Positions 33,658-43,066 of a stretch of 64,000 bases of DNA are shown in pieces. The stretch spans positions 170,281 through 234,280 of the forward strand of contig JADLGE010000009.1 in assembly GCA_020849475.1 (NCBI GenBank). Reading direction: 5' to 3'. Origin of the DNA: Gammaproteobacteria bacterium (GTDB lineage Bacteria > Pseudomonadota > Gammaproteobacteria > Ga0077536). Under the pieces are notes generated by a model. It was not told where the DNA came from and ran no database searches. It was given only the letters and a program-made list of their open reading frames with translations. The number at the start of each line of letters is the position of its first letter. Position 1 is the stretch's first letter. The position numbers and the translations under genes were made by a program.

Positions 33658-34542
33658 TCAAATGAAGCGCCCCTTCTCCCAATAGTCAAAACGAAAGGCA
33701 TCGCCCTCGCGCTTGACCGCGCCGGCCGATGGCAGCGGGAAGTGCGCGGTCAGCACGTGGGTCGCGCAATCGCAGTAGCGCTCGAGAAAGCTGCGGCGGG
33801 TCTGGGCGGCGAGGGGCTTGTTGGCATCGTGGCGGAAATTCCATTCCGGGTAGCGGCACTGGATGGGGCTGTGGATGAGGTCGCCCGTCACCACCGCATC
33901 GCCGCCACGGCCGTCGATGCGCACCGCGCAATGACCGTGGGTATGGCCCGGGGTCGCTTCCAGCCACACGTAGTCGTCGATCTGGTGGTCGTCATCCACC
34001 AGCACCGCCTGACCAGCCTCGATGATCGGCAGCACATTCTCGGCATAGGTCGGGTCCTGGCGCTCGCGATGCAGCTTCTCGCAGGCCGCCACTTCGGTGC
34101 GCGACAGCATGTAACGCGCCTTGGGAAACGTCGGGCGCCAGCGACCGTCCAGCCACTGCGTGTTCCAGCCTGAATGATCGACATGCAGGTGAGTGCACAG
34201 CACGACGTCGATGTCTTGCGGCCCCAGGCCGAGCGCCGCCAGGGCTGGCAGGTAGGTGTTGCCGGACATTTGATCCCAGGCCGGGAACCACTTCACCGAC
34301 TTGTGATTGCCGACACAACTGTCGACCAGCACCACGTGCTGCGGCGTGCGCACCACGTAGCTTTGAATCGGCATCACCAGTTTGTCGGTGCCGGGCTCGA
34401 GCGCGGCGGGCTCCAGCCATGCGCGATGGGGCGCGAGAATTTCGGGCGTCGCATCGGGAAAGAAATCGTAGATGCTGATGAACGGACCGTTGCTCTCGAC
34501 GGCGCGACCGATCTCGACCTGCCCGAGTTTCATCCATGCCAT
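33658..34542 (-). CDS. Metallo-beta-lactamase fold hydrolase
   Basis: A 294-residue binuclear metal hydrolase. Ligand motifs are THLHVDHSGWN, ATPGHTHGHCAV and VVTGDLIHSP, plus the C-terminal TAHFPLPSAG. The order and spacing resemble quorum-quenching lactonases and related N-acyl or organic-ester hydrolases, but this group also includes enzymes of unrelated substrate. The start at 34542 is the first ATG with the family N-terminus (WMKLGQVEIGR). It is divergent from lpxR, with 111 bases between. Lactonase activity is only a possibility. Confidence 0.87.
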   Translation of the reverse strand: MAWMKLGQVEIGRAVESNGPFISIYDFFPDATPEILAPHRAWLEPAALEPGTDKLVMPIQSYVVRTPQHVVLVDSCVGNHKSVKWFPAWDQMSGNTYLPALAALGLGPQDIDVVLCTHLHVDHSGWNTQWLDGRWRPTFPKARYMLSRTEVAACEKLHRERQDPTYAENVLPIIEAGQAVLVDDDHQIDDYVWLEATPGHTHGHCAVRIDGRGGDAVVTGDLIHSPIQCRYPEWNFRHDANKPLAAQTRRSFLERYCDCATHVLTAHFPLPSAGAVKREGDAFRFDYWEKGRFI

Positions 34543-34584
34543 GACTGTTTCTCCCGCTGGGTTCGCATTGATATTTCACCCGGA

Positions 34585-34593
34585 TGATATAGT
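34585..34593 (+). promoter_or_regulatory. Extended -10 promoter element upstream of lpxR
   Basis: TGATATAGT matches the extended -10 form TG-n-TATAAT with one mismatch in the hexamer. A TTGATA lies at only 14-base spacing, too short for a normal -35, so the element would act as an extended -10 promoter. It sits in the divergent gap before lpxR. Confidence 0.45.
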
Positions 34594-34653
34594 GCCGCCC
34601 AAGCTTCAACTATTACCCTCCCGCCGAGGGTCGCACCTGCCAAGACCCGCGTA

Positions 34654-35718
34654 ATGCACTTCCAATCGATATTGTTTCTTCTGGTTCTACTCATGGGCGC
34701 GGCTGGCGTGCGCGCCGAAGACGCGTCGAGCCCCGCGCCGCCCGATGCCGGGCCGCAAACCCTGACGGTGCTGTTCGAGAACGATCTCTTCGGTGACACC
34801 GACCAGCAATACACCAATGGCTTCAAGCTCAACTGGATGTCGCCCAACCTGAAGGCCCTCGGTGACGCGCCCGGTGTGCCGGCGTGGTTGCTGCGCGCGG
34901 TGCACGGTCTCAATGCTTTCGAACACGCCGTGCTGGGTGAAAACGATCGTGCGTTCAATCTCGGCTTCGCGGTCGGGCAGTTGATGTTCACGCCCGGCAA
35001 TACCCAGGCCGTGCAGTTGGTCGAGGACGACAGGCCCTATGCGGGCTGGTTGTTCGCTGGTCTGACCCTGGTCAGCAAGACCGACTATGTGGCCGACACG
35101 TTCGACATCCAGGTCGGCATGATAGGCCCGGCTTCACTGGCTGAAGACGCCCAGCGCCTGGTGCATGAACTGCGCGGTTTCGATGTGCCGCGCGGCTGGC
35201 AGAACCAGCTCTCGAACGAACCGGCCTTTCTCTTGTACTACGAACGCAAATGGCGGCTGCTGAGCGCGCCCCTGTTCAGTCAGTTCGGTTACGACCTCAT
35301 CACCCACGCGGGCCTCGCCGCCGGCACGGTGATGGATTACGGCGCGGCGGGCGCGGAATTCCGCCTGGGCTGGAATCTGCCCCACGACTTCGGCACGTCA
35401 TTGATACGCCCGGGCGGTGACGCCAATGCGCCGAGCACGGTCAGCGGCGCCGGCGGCCGTGGCCGCGGTCTGGGTGTGTATGGATTCGCCGCCGCCGGCG
35501 GGCGACTGGTGGGGCGCAATATTTTTCTCGACGGCAATACCTTCGAGGACAGTCACAGTGTCGACAAGAAAATTCCGGTGGGCGATCTCATCATCGGCGC
35601 CAGCATGATCTACGACGGCATCAAGCTGTCTTATGCGCAGGTGTTCCGCACCCGCGAGTTCGACGGCCAGCACCGTCGTCACAATTTTGGCTCGCTGAGT
35701 CTTTCAATTTCGTTCTGA
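34654..35718 (+). CDS. lpxR: LpxR-type outer-membrane lipid A 3'-O-deacylase
   Basis: A 354-residue outer-membrane beta barrel (DUF2219/LpxR family) with a signal peptide ending near VRA-ED. The active-site strand has TVLFENDLFGDTDQQYTNG, holding the Asn, Asp and Thr residues that bind Ca2+ and the substrate in Salmonella LpxR; DDRPYAGWLF is another family block. The last strand ends FGSLSLSISF, with the terminal Phe typical of BAM-inserted barrels. It removes the 3'-acyloxyacyl group of lipid A. It is flanked by two unrelated MBL-fold genes and seems to be transcribed alone. Confidence 0.88.
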   Translation: MHFQSILFLLVLLMGAAGVRAEDASSPAPPDAGPQTLTVLFENDLFGDTDQQYTNGFKLNWMSPNLKALGDAPGVPAWLLRAVHGLNAFEHAVLGENDRAFNLGFAVGQLMFTPGNTQAVQLVEDDRPYAGWLFAGLTLVSKTDYVADTFDIQVGMIGPASLAEDAQRLVHELRGFDVPRGWQNQLSNEPAFLLYYERKWRLLSAPLFSQFGYDLITHAGLAAGTVMDYGAAGAEFRLGWNLPHDFGTSLIRPGGDANAPSTVSGAGGRGRGLGVYGFAAAGGRLVGRNIFLDGNTFEDSHSVDKKIPVGDLIIGASMIYDGIKLSYAQVFRTREFDGQHRRHNFGSLSLSISF

Positions 35719-35730
35719 GGCGCACCGCGC

Positions 35731-36564
35731 TCAAGTGAGCATGCGCCACAGCCCATCCTGCTCGCTGGCGCGGCCATCGTCGCGCAGCTTGAGCAGGTGC
35801 GCGTGCAGGGACATCGCCGCCCATGAATGCATGACCGGGTCGACGTCGTCGTAGACCACCGGCGTCAGGGTTTCGATGGTGACCGCGCCGAGGCGCTGCA
35901 GCGCATCCGCTACTTTCGCTTCGCGCTTAAGGCGATGGGCGATGAGATGTTCGATTTCGCCGCGCGGGTTGGCAATCAGATCGCCATGGCCAGGCGCCAG
36001 GTGTTCGACGCGGTAATTCAACATGCGGCGTAGCGATTCGATGTAGTGCTGCATGTTGCCGTGGGGCGGCACGATCACCACCGTCGAGCCACCCATGATG
36101 TGGTCGCCGGTCATGAGCAGCGCGTCTTCCTCGACCAGGAAGCAGATGTGATTGCTGACATGGCCGGGCGTCAGCAGCGCGCGCAGCGTGAATTCGTCGG
36201 TGGACAGCACCTCGTCCTGCACCAGCGCCCGCGCGTCGATGAAAGTGTCGTCCTGGAAGCCGTCGTTGGGAATGATGTTGCCGACCAACTGGGCGCCGGT
36301 ACGGCGGGCGAGGGCATGGGCCGCCGGCGAATGGTCGCGATGGGTGTGGGTGACCAGAATCCAGCGCAGGCGGCCAGCGCAGATGCGCTCCAGCGCGTCG
36401 ACGTGCTCTGGCATGTTCGGACCGGGGTCGACCATCGCCAGCTCGCGCTCGCCGATGAGATAGGTATTGGTGCCGGGGCCAGTCATGCGCCCACTGTTGG
36501 GCGCCGTCACGCGCCGCACGCGCGGTGACACTGCAACGGCTTCGCCATATCTGATCTCGGGCAT
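35731..36564 (-). CDS. Metallo-beta-lactamase fold hydrolase (LACTB2-like)
   Basis: A 277-residue MBL-fold protein with a C-terminal helical extension. Key blocks are GPGTNTYLIGERELAMVDPGP, then THTHRDHSPAAHAL, LTPGHVSNHICF and MTGDHIMGGS, and APGHGDLI. The C-terminal winged-helix-like extension (HRLKREAKVADAL) matches the LACTB2 / hydroxyacylglutathione hydrolase-like group, some of which act on RNA or thioesters. It is not closely related to the MBL protein at 33658. The gene ends 12 bases from convergent lpxR. Confidence 0.86.
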   Translation of the reverse strand: MPEIRYGEAVAVSPRVRRVTAPNSGRMTGPGTNTYLIGERELAMVDPGPNMPEHVDALERICAGRLRWILVTHTHRDHSPAAHALARRTGAQLVGNIIPNDGFQDDTFIDARALVQDEVLSTDEFTLRALLTPGHVSNHICFLVEEDALLMTGDHIMGGSTVVIVPPHGNMQHYIESLRRMLNYRVEHLAPGHGDLIANPRGEIEHLIAHRLKREAKVADALQRLGAVTIETLTPVVYDDVDPVMHSWAAMSLHAHLLKLRDDGRASEQDGLWRMLT

Positions 36565-36630
36565 CGCGGCTCTCCTGACGGCTCGGCTCCCTAATCTCCC
36601 ACAAAAGTCGACAGCCTTGTAGGTTCTTCC

Positions 36631-36714
36631 TGTGGCTCAGACTTCAGTCTGACATTCAAACCGAGCTGCTGCGCTCACGGCCCATTCGAGTGTCACACCG
36701 AAGTCGTGACCCAC
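36631..36714. repeat. Family A inverted doublet (REPIN-like), 84 bases, degenerate
   Basis: The left arm, TGTGGCTCAGACTTCAGTCT (36631-36650) followed by GACATTC, faces the right arm, GAGTGTCACACCGAAGTC followed by GTGACCCACG (about 36689-36715). The arms are more diverged from the family consensus than those at 62284. It lies between the MBL gene and folD. Confidence 0.8.
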
Positions 36715-36797
36715 GGGGCTTAGGAGTTTGTCAGACCTTTCTCCGGCAGGGCACACTACCGCCCTTCCGACCATCCCAATCACTCCCGGAGGAATGC

Positions 36798-37646
36798 ATG
36801 TCCGCATTGGTGCTCGACGGCAAGGCGCTGGCGACGGCCGAGGAACACGTGCTGGCGGCACGCGTCGAGCAGCTCAAGCTCGCCAGCGGTGGCCGCGTGC
36901 CGATACTCGCCACCATTCTCGTCGGCGACGATCCGGCGTCAGCGACCTATGTGCGCATGAAGGGCAACGCCTGCCAGCGCGTCGGCATGGAATCGCTGCG
37001 CATCGAACTGCCGGCCTCGACCAGCACCGCGGAACTGCTTGCGCGCATCGATGCCTTGAACGCCAATACCGACGTGCACGGCATCCTGCTGCAACATCCG
37101 GTGCCGGCGCATATCGACGAGCGCGCCTGCTTCGATCGCATCACGCTTGCCAAGGACGTCGACGGCGTCACTACCTACGGCTATGGCCGCATGGCGATGG
37201 GCGAGCATGCGTGGGGCTCGGCGACGCCGGCTGGCATCATGCGTCTTTTGAAGCATTACCGCGTGCCCTTGGCCGGCCAATTGGCGGTGGTGGTGGGGCG
37301 CAGTCCCATACTCGGCAAGCCGATGGCGGCCATGCTGCTGAACGCCGACGCCAGCGTGCTGGTATGCCACTCGCGCACGCGTGACCTGCCTGCGCTGCTG
37401 CGCCAGGCCGACATCGTGGTCGGTGCGGTCGGCAAGCCGCAGTACATCCGCGCCGAGTGGATCAAGGACGACGCAGTCGTGATCGATGCCGGCTATCATC
37501 CCGGCGGAGTAGGGGACATCGAGCTCGAACCACTCATTGAGCGCTGCGCGGCCTATACACCGGTGCCGGGCGGCGTCGGCCCGATGACCATTAATACCTT
37601 GATTGCGCAGACCGTGGCCGCCGCGGAGCAGGCTCGCGGCACATAA
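36798..37646 (+). CDS. folD: Methylenetetrahydrofolate dehydrogenase/cyclohydrolase FolD
   Basis: A 282-residue bifunctional folate enzyme. The catalytic Lys is in [17 protein letters not shown]; the substrate Asp is in KDVDGVTT; the NADP site has [17 protein letters not shown]; and the tail has [16 protein letters not shown]. The usual QLPLP segment reads [11 protein letters not shown], a variant loop. GGAGGA lies just before ATG 36798, while the frame upstream is not used. It converts 5,10-methylene-THF to 10-formyl-THF. Its place 26 bases before a CoA transferase gene is odd for a core folate enzyme and hints that this is a pathway-specific copy. Confidence 0.9.
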   Translation: MSALVLDGKALATAEEHVLAARVEQLKLASGGRVPILATILVGDDPASATYVRMKGNACQRVGMESLRIELPASTSTAELLARIDALNANTDVHGILLQHPVPAHIDERACFDRITLAKDVDGVTTYGYGRMAMGEHAWGSATPAGIMRLLKHYRVPLAGQLAVVVGRSPILGKPMAAMLLNADASVLVCHSRTRDLPALLRQADIVVGAVGKPQYIRAEWIKDDAVVIDAGYHPGGVGDIELEPLIERCAAYTPVPGGVGPMTINTLIAQTVAAAEQARGT

Positions 37647-37672
37647 CAAGAAACACAGCGAGGGGAGCGTTC

Positions 37673-38893
37673 ATGAGTCAACTCAATCCGCACATGCTGA
37701 GCGGCATTCGCATTCTCGATTTGACCCGCGCCCTGGCGGGCCCGACCTGCACGCGGCTGTTCGCCGAAATGGGCGCCGACGTCATCAAGGTCGAAGCGGC
37801 GCCCGACGGCGACCGCACGCGCCTGGTGTCGAAGATGCGCAACGAGCGCGGGCTCTATTTCGTGCAGCAGAATCTCAACAAGCGCAGTGTTGCCATTGAT
37901 TTCAGCAAGCCGGGCGGGTTGGACCTCGTGCGTGAACTGGTGCCCCATTGCGACGTGGTGGTGGAGAACTACAAGCCCGGGGTCATGAAGGGCATGGGGC
38001 TGGCTTACGAGGATCTGAAAAAGCTGCGCGAAGACATCATTCTCTGTTCCATCTCCGCGCTCGGCCAGAGCGGCCCCTTGTCGCACAAGCCCGGCTACGA
38101 TTACATCGCCCAGGCCTATGCCGGCGTGACGTCGATGATCGGCCCGCGCGACGAGTCGCCCTATATTCCCCTGCTTGGCCTCGGCGATGTCGGCACCGGT
38201 GTGCATGCCGCTTTCGCCATCGCCGCCTCCTTGCTGTATCGCGCGCGCACCGGTCGCGGCCAGTTTCTCGATATCGCCCTGCTCGATTGCTACTACCACG
38301 CCCATGAAGTGAACGTGCACCAGTTCACCGCCAGCGCCGGCGCCATGAAGCCGACCCGCAGCGGTCGCCATCTCACTTATCTGTGCCCGGCCGGCGTGTT
38401 TCGTGGCACCAGCGGCGACATCGTATTGATGGGCTTCATGCATCACTGGGCCGATGTGTGCGCGGCCATGGGCCGGCCGGAACTCGTCACCGCGCCGGGC
38501 TGGGCGACTGACGCCGAGCGCATGCCGCACTTCGAGGAAGTGATAGCCCTCATCGAAAGCTGGCTGCAGAGCTTTCCCGATGTCGACAGCGCCATCGCTG
38601 CCTTCGATGCCCATGGCGTGCCCTGCGCGCCGGTGCTGTCCATCGAGCAGACCGTCTCCCATCCGCATTTCATCGAGCGCGGCACCATCCGCACCATTCA
38701 CGACCCGGTGGCGGGTGAATTCCAGATCCCCGGCATGCCGATCAAAACCTCGGATTTTCCCGCCAACAACGATTACGTGGCGCCGCTGCTGGGCGAACAC
38801 AATGACGAAGTGCTCGGCAGTCTGCTCGGCAAGAGCACGGCCGACATCGACGCGCTGCGCGTGGCGGGTGTGCTGATCTCGAAACCCTATTAG
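37673..38893 (+). CDS. CaiB/BaiF family CoA transferase
   Basis: A 406-residue class III CoA transferase. The N-terminal LSGIRILDLTRALAGPTCTR and MGADVIKVEAAPDGD match the family, VVENYKPGVMKGMGL follows, and the catalytic Asp is in KPGYDYIAQAYAG. RTGRGQFLDIALLDC and the C-terminal HGVPCAPVLSIEQ complete the pattern. It moves CoA between acyl donors and acceptors. It is followed after 50 bases by an acyl-CoA dehydrogenase gene and then a second CoA transferase gene, suggesting activation and oxidation of an organic acid. Confidence 0.9.
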   Translation: MSQLNPHMLSGIRILDLTRALAGPTCTRLFAEMGADVIKVEAAPDGDRTRLVSKMRNERGLYFVQQNLNKRSVAIDFSKPGGLDLVRELVPHCDVVVENYKPGVMKGMGLAYEDLKKLREDIILCSISALGQSGPLSHKPGYDYIAQAYAGVTSMIGPRDESPYIPLLGLGDVGTGVHAAFAIAASLLYRARTGRGQFLDIALLDCYYHAHEVNVHQFTASAGAMKPTRSGRHLTYLCPAGVFRGTSGDIVLMGFMHHWADVCAAMGRPELVTAPGWATDAERMPHFEEVIALIESWLQSFPDVDSAIAAFDAHGVPCAPVLSIEQTVSHPHFIERGTIRTIHDPVAGEFQIPGMPIKTSDFPANNDYVAPLLGEHNDEVLGSLLGKSTADIDALRVAGVLISKPY

Positions 38894-38943
38894 CCAGACG
38901 GCGGGCCGCTGCGGCAGCCGCTGGCATTGCAAGGAAAATCACC

Positions 38944-40128
38944 ATGGAACAAAGCGAGAGCCCGCATCGCTACCTGACGCCGGAGCGGATCATGATTCGC
39001 GACACCGCGCGCGAATTCACCATGAATGAAGTGCTGCCGGTGGCGAATGCGCTGGACCCGCTGCAGGGCGAGATTCCGCTGGCGCTGCGCGACAAGCTCG
39101 CCGACATGGGCTATTTCGGCATTCGCATTCCCGAGCAGTACGGCGGCAGTGGTCTCGGCGTTTTCGAGTACTGCCTGGTCTGCGAACAACTCGCACGCGG
39201 CTGGATGAGCGTGGCGAGCATCGTTGCGCGGGGCAACGGCACCATGACCATGAGCCTGCTCGATGAAGCGCGGCGCGCGCAGATGATGCCGCGCGTGGTG
39301 CGTGGCGAGTACTTGGGTGCGATGTCGCTGTCGGAGCCCGACACCGGTTCGGATCTCGCATCGATTTCCTGTCGCGCCGAACGCGACGGCGATGACTGGG
39401 TAATCACCGGCAACAAGTACTGGTGCACCTTTGCCGACGGCGCTGATTACATTCTCTTGTTTGCGCGCACCGCGCCGCCGCCCGATGCCAACAAGCGGCA
39501 CATCGGGATAAGCGCTTTTCTCATCGACAAGCCGCGCGGCAGTCTGCCGGCCGGTGTGCAGGGCGCGGAGATTCCGAAGATAGGCTATTTCGGCTGGAAG
39601 ACCTTTGAACTCGCATTCGATCATTTTCGCGTGCCGGCCAGCGCGATGATTGGCGCCGAGGGCAAGGCCTTCTATGCCCTGGCCCAGGGCCTGGATGAAG
39701 CACGCGCGCACACCGCCGCGCGTTCCATCGGTCTCGCCCAGGGCGCGTTGGAAGATGCACTCGCCTACGCCCAGGAACGACAACAGTTCGGGCGGCCCAT
39801 CGCCGAGTTCCAGGATCTGCGCTTCAAACTTGCACGCATGGCGACCGACATCGAGGCCGCGCGCCAGCTTTTGTACTACGTCTGCGATCGCATTGACTCG
39901 GGCGAGCGCTGCGACAAGGAAGCCTCGATGGTGAAGTACTTCGCCAGCGAGATGGCCGAACGTGTGACCAGCGATGCGCTGCAGATCTTCGGCGGCGCCG
40001 GCTACACCAAGCTCTATGCGGTGGAGCGCTACTGGCGCGATGCACGCCTGACCAAGATTTTCGAAGGCACGTCGGAGATCCAGTTGCGCATCATTTCCGA
40101 CAACCTCTTGGGCAAGCCCGGTCACTGA
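38944..40128 (+). CDS. Acyl-CoA dehydrogenase
   Basis: A 394-residue enzyme of classic length. FAD and substrate motifs are MSLSEPDTGSDLASISCRA and NKYWCTFADGADYI, the middle beta domain has GYFGWKTFELAFDHFRVPA, and the C-terminal domain has RQQFGRPIAEFQDLRF, ALQIFGGAGYTKLY and RDARLTKIFEGTSEIQLRI. The Glu in FEGTSEIQ is the usual catalytic base of short-chain and glutaryl-CoA-type enzymes. AAGGAAAA precedes the ATG. It is only 7 bases from the downstream CoA transferase gene, so the two are translated together. Confidence 0.93.
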   Translation: MEQSESPHRYLTPERIMIRDTAREFTMNEVLPVANALDPLQGEIPLALRDKLADMGYFGIRIPEQYGGSGLGVFEYCLVCEQLARGWMSVASIVARGNGTMTMSLLDEARRAQMMPRVVRGEYLGAMSLSEPDTGSDLASISCRAERDGDDWVITGNKYWCTFADGADYILLFARTAPPPDANKRHIGISAFLIDKPRGSLPAGVQGAEIPKIGYFGWKTFELAFDHFRVPASAMIGAEGKAFYALAQGLDEARAHTAARSIGLAQGALEDALAYAQERQQFGRPIAEFQDLRFKLARMATDIEAARQLLYYVCDRIDSGERCDKEASMVKYFASEMAERVTSDALQIFGGAGYTKLYAVERYWRDARLTKIFEGTSEIQLRIISDNLLGKPGH

Positions 40129-40135
40129 GTACGCC

Positions 40136-41320
40136 ATGTCCGTCAACCATCCATTGCAAGGCGTGCTCGATGGCATGCGCGTGCTCGACCTGACCCAGGT
40201 GCTGGCCGGTCCTTATTGCACGATGCTGCTCGCCGATCATGGCGCCGACGTCATCAAGATAGAACCGCCCGGTGGCGACGTAGCGCGTGGCATGGGTTTG
40301 TTCCATGCGAGCGATACTGAAAAGCGCCATGCCGGCTATTTCCACAGCGTCAATCGCAACAAGCGCAGCATCGTGCTCGATCTCAAGAATGCCGATGATG
40401 CCGCGACCTTCCGTGCCATGGCGCGCCAGGCCGACGTGGTGGTGGAGAACTACCGGGTGGGCGTGATGGAGCGCCTGGGCTTGTCCTACGAATCACTGCG
40501 TGAAGAGAACCCGCGTCTGGTCTACGCCGCGGTGCGCGGCTTTGGCGACCCACGCACCGGTCGTAGCCCCTACGCCGATTGGCCGGCTTTCGACATCGTC
40601 GCGCAGGCCATGGGCGGCTTCATGAGCATCACCGGCCCAGGTCCCGACATGCCGTTGAAATCCGGGCCGGGCATCGGCGACATCGTGCCGGGCATCATGT
40701 GCGCGTTTGGCATCGTCGCGGCGGTGCGGCTGGCCGAAAGACGTGGCCAGGGCCAGTTTCTCGATGTCGCCATGTATGACGCCATCCTCGGCATCTGCGA
40801 ACGCCTGGTGCACCAGCATTCCTTCGCCGGCGTGGTGCCCAAGGCCGAAGGCAATGAGCATCCCTTGGTCAATCCGTTTTCGATTTTTCCCGTCACCGAT
40901 GGCTGGGTCGCGATTGGCTGCCCGATAGAAGCGCAGTGGCAGGAACTCGCGCGTCTCATCGGTCGCGAAGATCTGCGCACCGACCCCGGCTTGCAGAGCA
41001 ATGCCGAGCGTGTGCGCCAGCGCGAACGCGTGCGTAGCGCCATCGAAGCCTGGACCAGTACCCGCAGCAAGCAAGAGGTCGCTGCAGTATTGGGCGGACG
41101 CGTGCCCTGCGGCCCGGTGAATAACGTCACCGACATCTTCGCCGACCCGCACATCGCCGCCCGCGAGATGATTGCCGAAGTCGAAATCGCCGAAATCGGC
41201 CAGCGCCTGCAACTGGCCGGCATCCCCGTGCATTTCGCCGACACGCCCGGCAAGGTGCGCGTGGCGGGGCCGGGGCTGGACGCGCATCGTGAGGAAATAC
41301 TGCGACAGTTCGGTTTGTAG
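40136..41320 (+). CDS. CaiB/BaiF family CoA transferase
   Basis: A 394-residue class III CoA transferase, paralogous to the one at 37673. The start has LDGMRVLDLTQVLAGPYCTM and HGADVIKIEPPGGDVARGMG; VVENYRVGVMERLGLSYE follows; the catalytic Asp is in WPAFDIVAQAMGG. RRGQGQFLDVAMYD and RVPCGPVNNVTDIF are also family blocks. Two such transferases flanking one acyl-CoA dehydrogenase suggest separate activation steps, for substrate entry and product release. Its TAG stop lies within the left end of a family B doublet. Confidence 0.9.
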   Translation: MSVNHPLQGVLDGMRVLDLTQVLAGPYCTMLLADHGADVIKIEPPGGDVARGMGLFHASDTEKRHAGYFHSVNRNKRSIVLDLKNADDAATFRAMARQADVVVENYRVGVMERLGLSYESLREENPRLVYAAVRGFGDPRTGRSPYADWPAFDIVAQAMGGFMSITGPGPDMPLKSGPGIGDIVPGIMCAFGIVAAVRLAERRGQGQFLDVAMYDAILGICERLVHQHSFAGVVPKAEGNEHPLVNPFSIFPVTDGWVAIGCPIEAQWQELARLIGREDLRTDPGLQSNAERVRQRERVRSAIEAWTSTRSKQEVAAVLGGRVPCGPVNNVTDIFADPHIAAREMIAEVEIAEIGQRLQLAGIPVHFADTPGKVRVAGPGLDAHREEILRQFGL

Positions 41321-41400
41321 CTGCGAATTCATTCGCACATTGGAGGAGTACACGACGACATCGACAGCGGTTTTAATGTGCGAATAGATTCGCACCTGCA
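41316..41400. repeat. Family B inverted doublet (REPIN-like), 85 bases
   Basis: The left arm, TGTAGCTGCGAATTCATTCG then CACATT (41316-41341), faces the right arm, AATGTGCGAATAGATTCGCA then CCTGCA (41375-41400). About 33 bases lie between the arms. The layout and length match the family A doublets although the sequence is unrelated. It separates the second CoA transferase gene from the LLM oxidoreductase gene. Confidence 0.85.
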
Positions 41401-41434
41401 CGCCTGCCATTGAACACCAAAGGGGAGAACAACC

Positions 41435-42295
41435 ATGAAACTCGGTGTCTTTCACTTCAACACCGAATATTCCATCCGTGCCGACGAACTCGCGATAGCC
41501 GCCGAGGAGCGCGGCTTTGAATCGTTGTGGTTTCCCGAACACACACACATACCGGCCAGTCGTCTGACACAGTGGCCGGGCCGCCAACCGCTGCCGCGCG
41601 AATACGTGCACATGTCCGATCCGTTCGTGAGTGCGGCGGCCGCCGCGGTGGTGACCAAGACCATCAAGCTCGGCACCGGCATCTGTCTCATTATCGAGCA
41701 CGACCCATTGGCGCTGGCCAAGACCGTGGCGACGGTCGATCAGCTTTCCAACGGCCGCTTCCTGTTCGGCGTCGGCGCGGGCTGGAATCGCGAGGAAATG
41801 GAAAACCACGGCACGCCCTACGACAAGCGCTGGAAAGTGCTGGAAGAGCGGGTCAAGGCCATGAAGGCTTTGTGGACCCAGGAAGAGGCGAGCTACCACG
41901 GCGATTGGGTCAACTTCGACAAGGTGTGGTCCTATCCCAAACCGGTGCAGCGCCCGCATCCGCCGGTGATACTCGGCACTTTCGGCTCGAACTGGGGGCG
42001 CAAGCGTGTGGCCGAATTCGGTGACGGCTGGATTCCTATCGATCTCTTCCACGGCGACCTCAAGGCCGACATCGATGATCTGCACAAGCGTCTGCGCGAC
42101 AACGGCCGTGACCCGTCGGAAGTGCCGATTTCAATGTTCGACATCTTCGAGACCAAGGAAGACGATTTGAAGCGCTTTGCCGACCTCGGTCTCATCGAGC
42201 GCGCCATCCCGCGCTGCCCGACTGAGGACCGCGACACTGTGCTACGCTGGCTCGACCGCTATGCCGAGATTGGCCGCCGCATCGGCGCCATGTGA
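41435..42295 (+). CDS. LLM class oxidoreductase (F420-type, TIGR03619-like)
   Basis: A 286-residue luciferase-like barrel. It opens MKLGVFHFNTEYSIRADELA, then has GFESLWFPEHTHIPASR, KLGTGICLIIEHDPLALAKT and FLFGVGAGWNREEMENHGTP, all typical of the F420-dependent TIGR03619-like group common in actinobacteria and some proteobacteria. Whether it uses F420 or FMN cannot be seen. GGGGAG precedes the ATG. It lies in the CoA-transferase/dehydrogenase run, behind a family B doublet, and may hydroxylate or reduce the same substrate. Confidence 0.88.
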   Translation: MKLGVFHFNTEYSIRADELAIAAEERGFESLWFPEHTHIPASRLTQWPGRQPLPREYVHMSDPFVSAAAAAVVTKTIKLGTGICLIIEHDPLALAKTVATVDQLSNGRFLFGVGAGWNREEMENHGTPYDKRWKVLEERVKAMKALWTQEEASYHGDWVNFDKVWSYPKPVQRPHPPVILGTFGSNWGRKRVAEFGDGWIPIDLFHGDLKADIDDLHKRLRDNGRDPSEVPISMFDIFETKEDDLKRFADLGLIERAIPRCPTEDRDTVLRWLDRYAEIGRRIGAM

Positions 42296-42409
42296 TTTTC
42301 GGCGCGTGTCTCAACGAAACAACCACACCGGTCGTCGTGCCCGTCGCGGCACGCGCGTGAGCCTTAATCGGCTGCGCGTTTTGCGATCGATAACCTTTGG
42401 GAATCATCC

Positions 42410-43060
42410 ATGACTAAGCTATACGGATTCGCGGTCAGCAATTACTACAACATGGTCAAGTTCGCGCTGCTGGAAAAGGGCGCGAAGTTCGAAGAAGTGG
42501 CGGCCATGCCCAGCCAGGAAAACGACTACAAGGCCAAGAGCCCGATGGGCAAGGTGCCGTGCCTGGAAACCGACAAGGGCTTCCTGTCGGAAACCAATGT
42601 CATTCTCGAATACATCGAAGCGAGCCATGCCAGCCCGGCGCTGCTGCCGGCCGACGCGTTCGCCGCCGCCAAGGTGCGCGAAGTGATGAAGGTCATCGAG
42701 CTCTACATCGAGCTGCCGGCGCGCCGGCATTACGGTGAACTGTTCTTCGGCGCGCCGCGCAGCCAGGCCGCCTTCGACGAAGCCAGGCCGGTGCTGGAAA
42801 ACGGCGTCAACGCCTTGAAGGCGCTGTGTTCGTTCAAGCCCTTCCTGTGTGGCAACTTCAGCTTGGCTGACATCATGGCCGCGCATACCTTCATCTACGC
42901 GCAGCCGGTCGCGCAGGCCATCTATGGCTGGGATCTGGTGGCTGCCGTGCCCGGCCTCGGCGCCGCGCTCGAAGCAACCAATGCGCGCGCCGCCGGCGCC
43001 AAGGTGATGGCCGATCAGCAGGCTGCGCTGAAGGCGTTCCAGGAACAGGCGAAGGGCTGA
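42410..43060 (+). CDS. Glutathione S-transferase family protein
   Basis: A 216-residue GST. The thioredoxin-like N-domain has KLYGFAVSNYYNMVKFALLE, SPMGKVPCLETDKGFLSETN and VILEYIEASH; the Pro of KVPCLE and the ETN/SET segment form the glutathione site. The helical C-domain includes FKPFLCGNFSLADIMAAHTF, with the conserved N-capping Asp. It could conjugate, isomerise or dehalogenate an intermediate of the neighbouring pathway; the role is inferred from position only. It is followed by a perfect family B palindrome. Confidence 0.9.
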   Translation: MTKLYGFAVSNYYNMVKFALLEKGAKFEEVAAMPSQENDYKAKSPMGKVPCLETDKGFLSETNVILEYIEASHASPALLPADAFAAAKVREVMKVIELYIELPARRHYGELFFGAPRSQAAFDEARPVLENGVNALKALCSFKPFLCGNFSLADIMAAHTFIYAQPVAQAIYGWDLVAAVPGLGAALEATNARAAGAKVMADQQAALKAFQEQAKG

Positions 43061-43066
43061 TTGATA

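Noticed and set aside
33658..34542. Calling the MBL-fold protein a quorum-quenching lactonase
   Set aside because: The metal motifs are shared by many hydrolases and no quorum-sensing gene is nearby.
40493..42085. A 530-codon minus-strand frame across two genes and a repeat
   Set aside because: It crosses a CoA transferase gene, a palindromic doublet and an LLM gene; the real genes run on the other strand.
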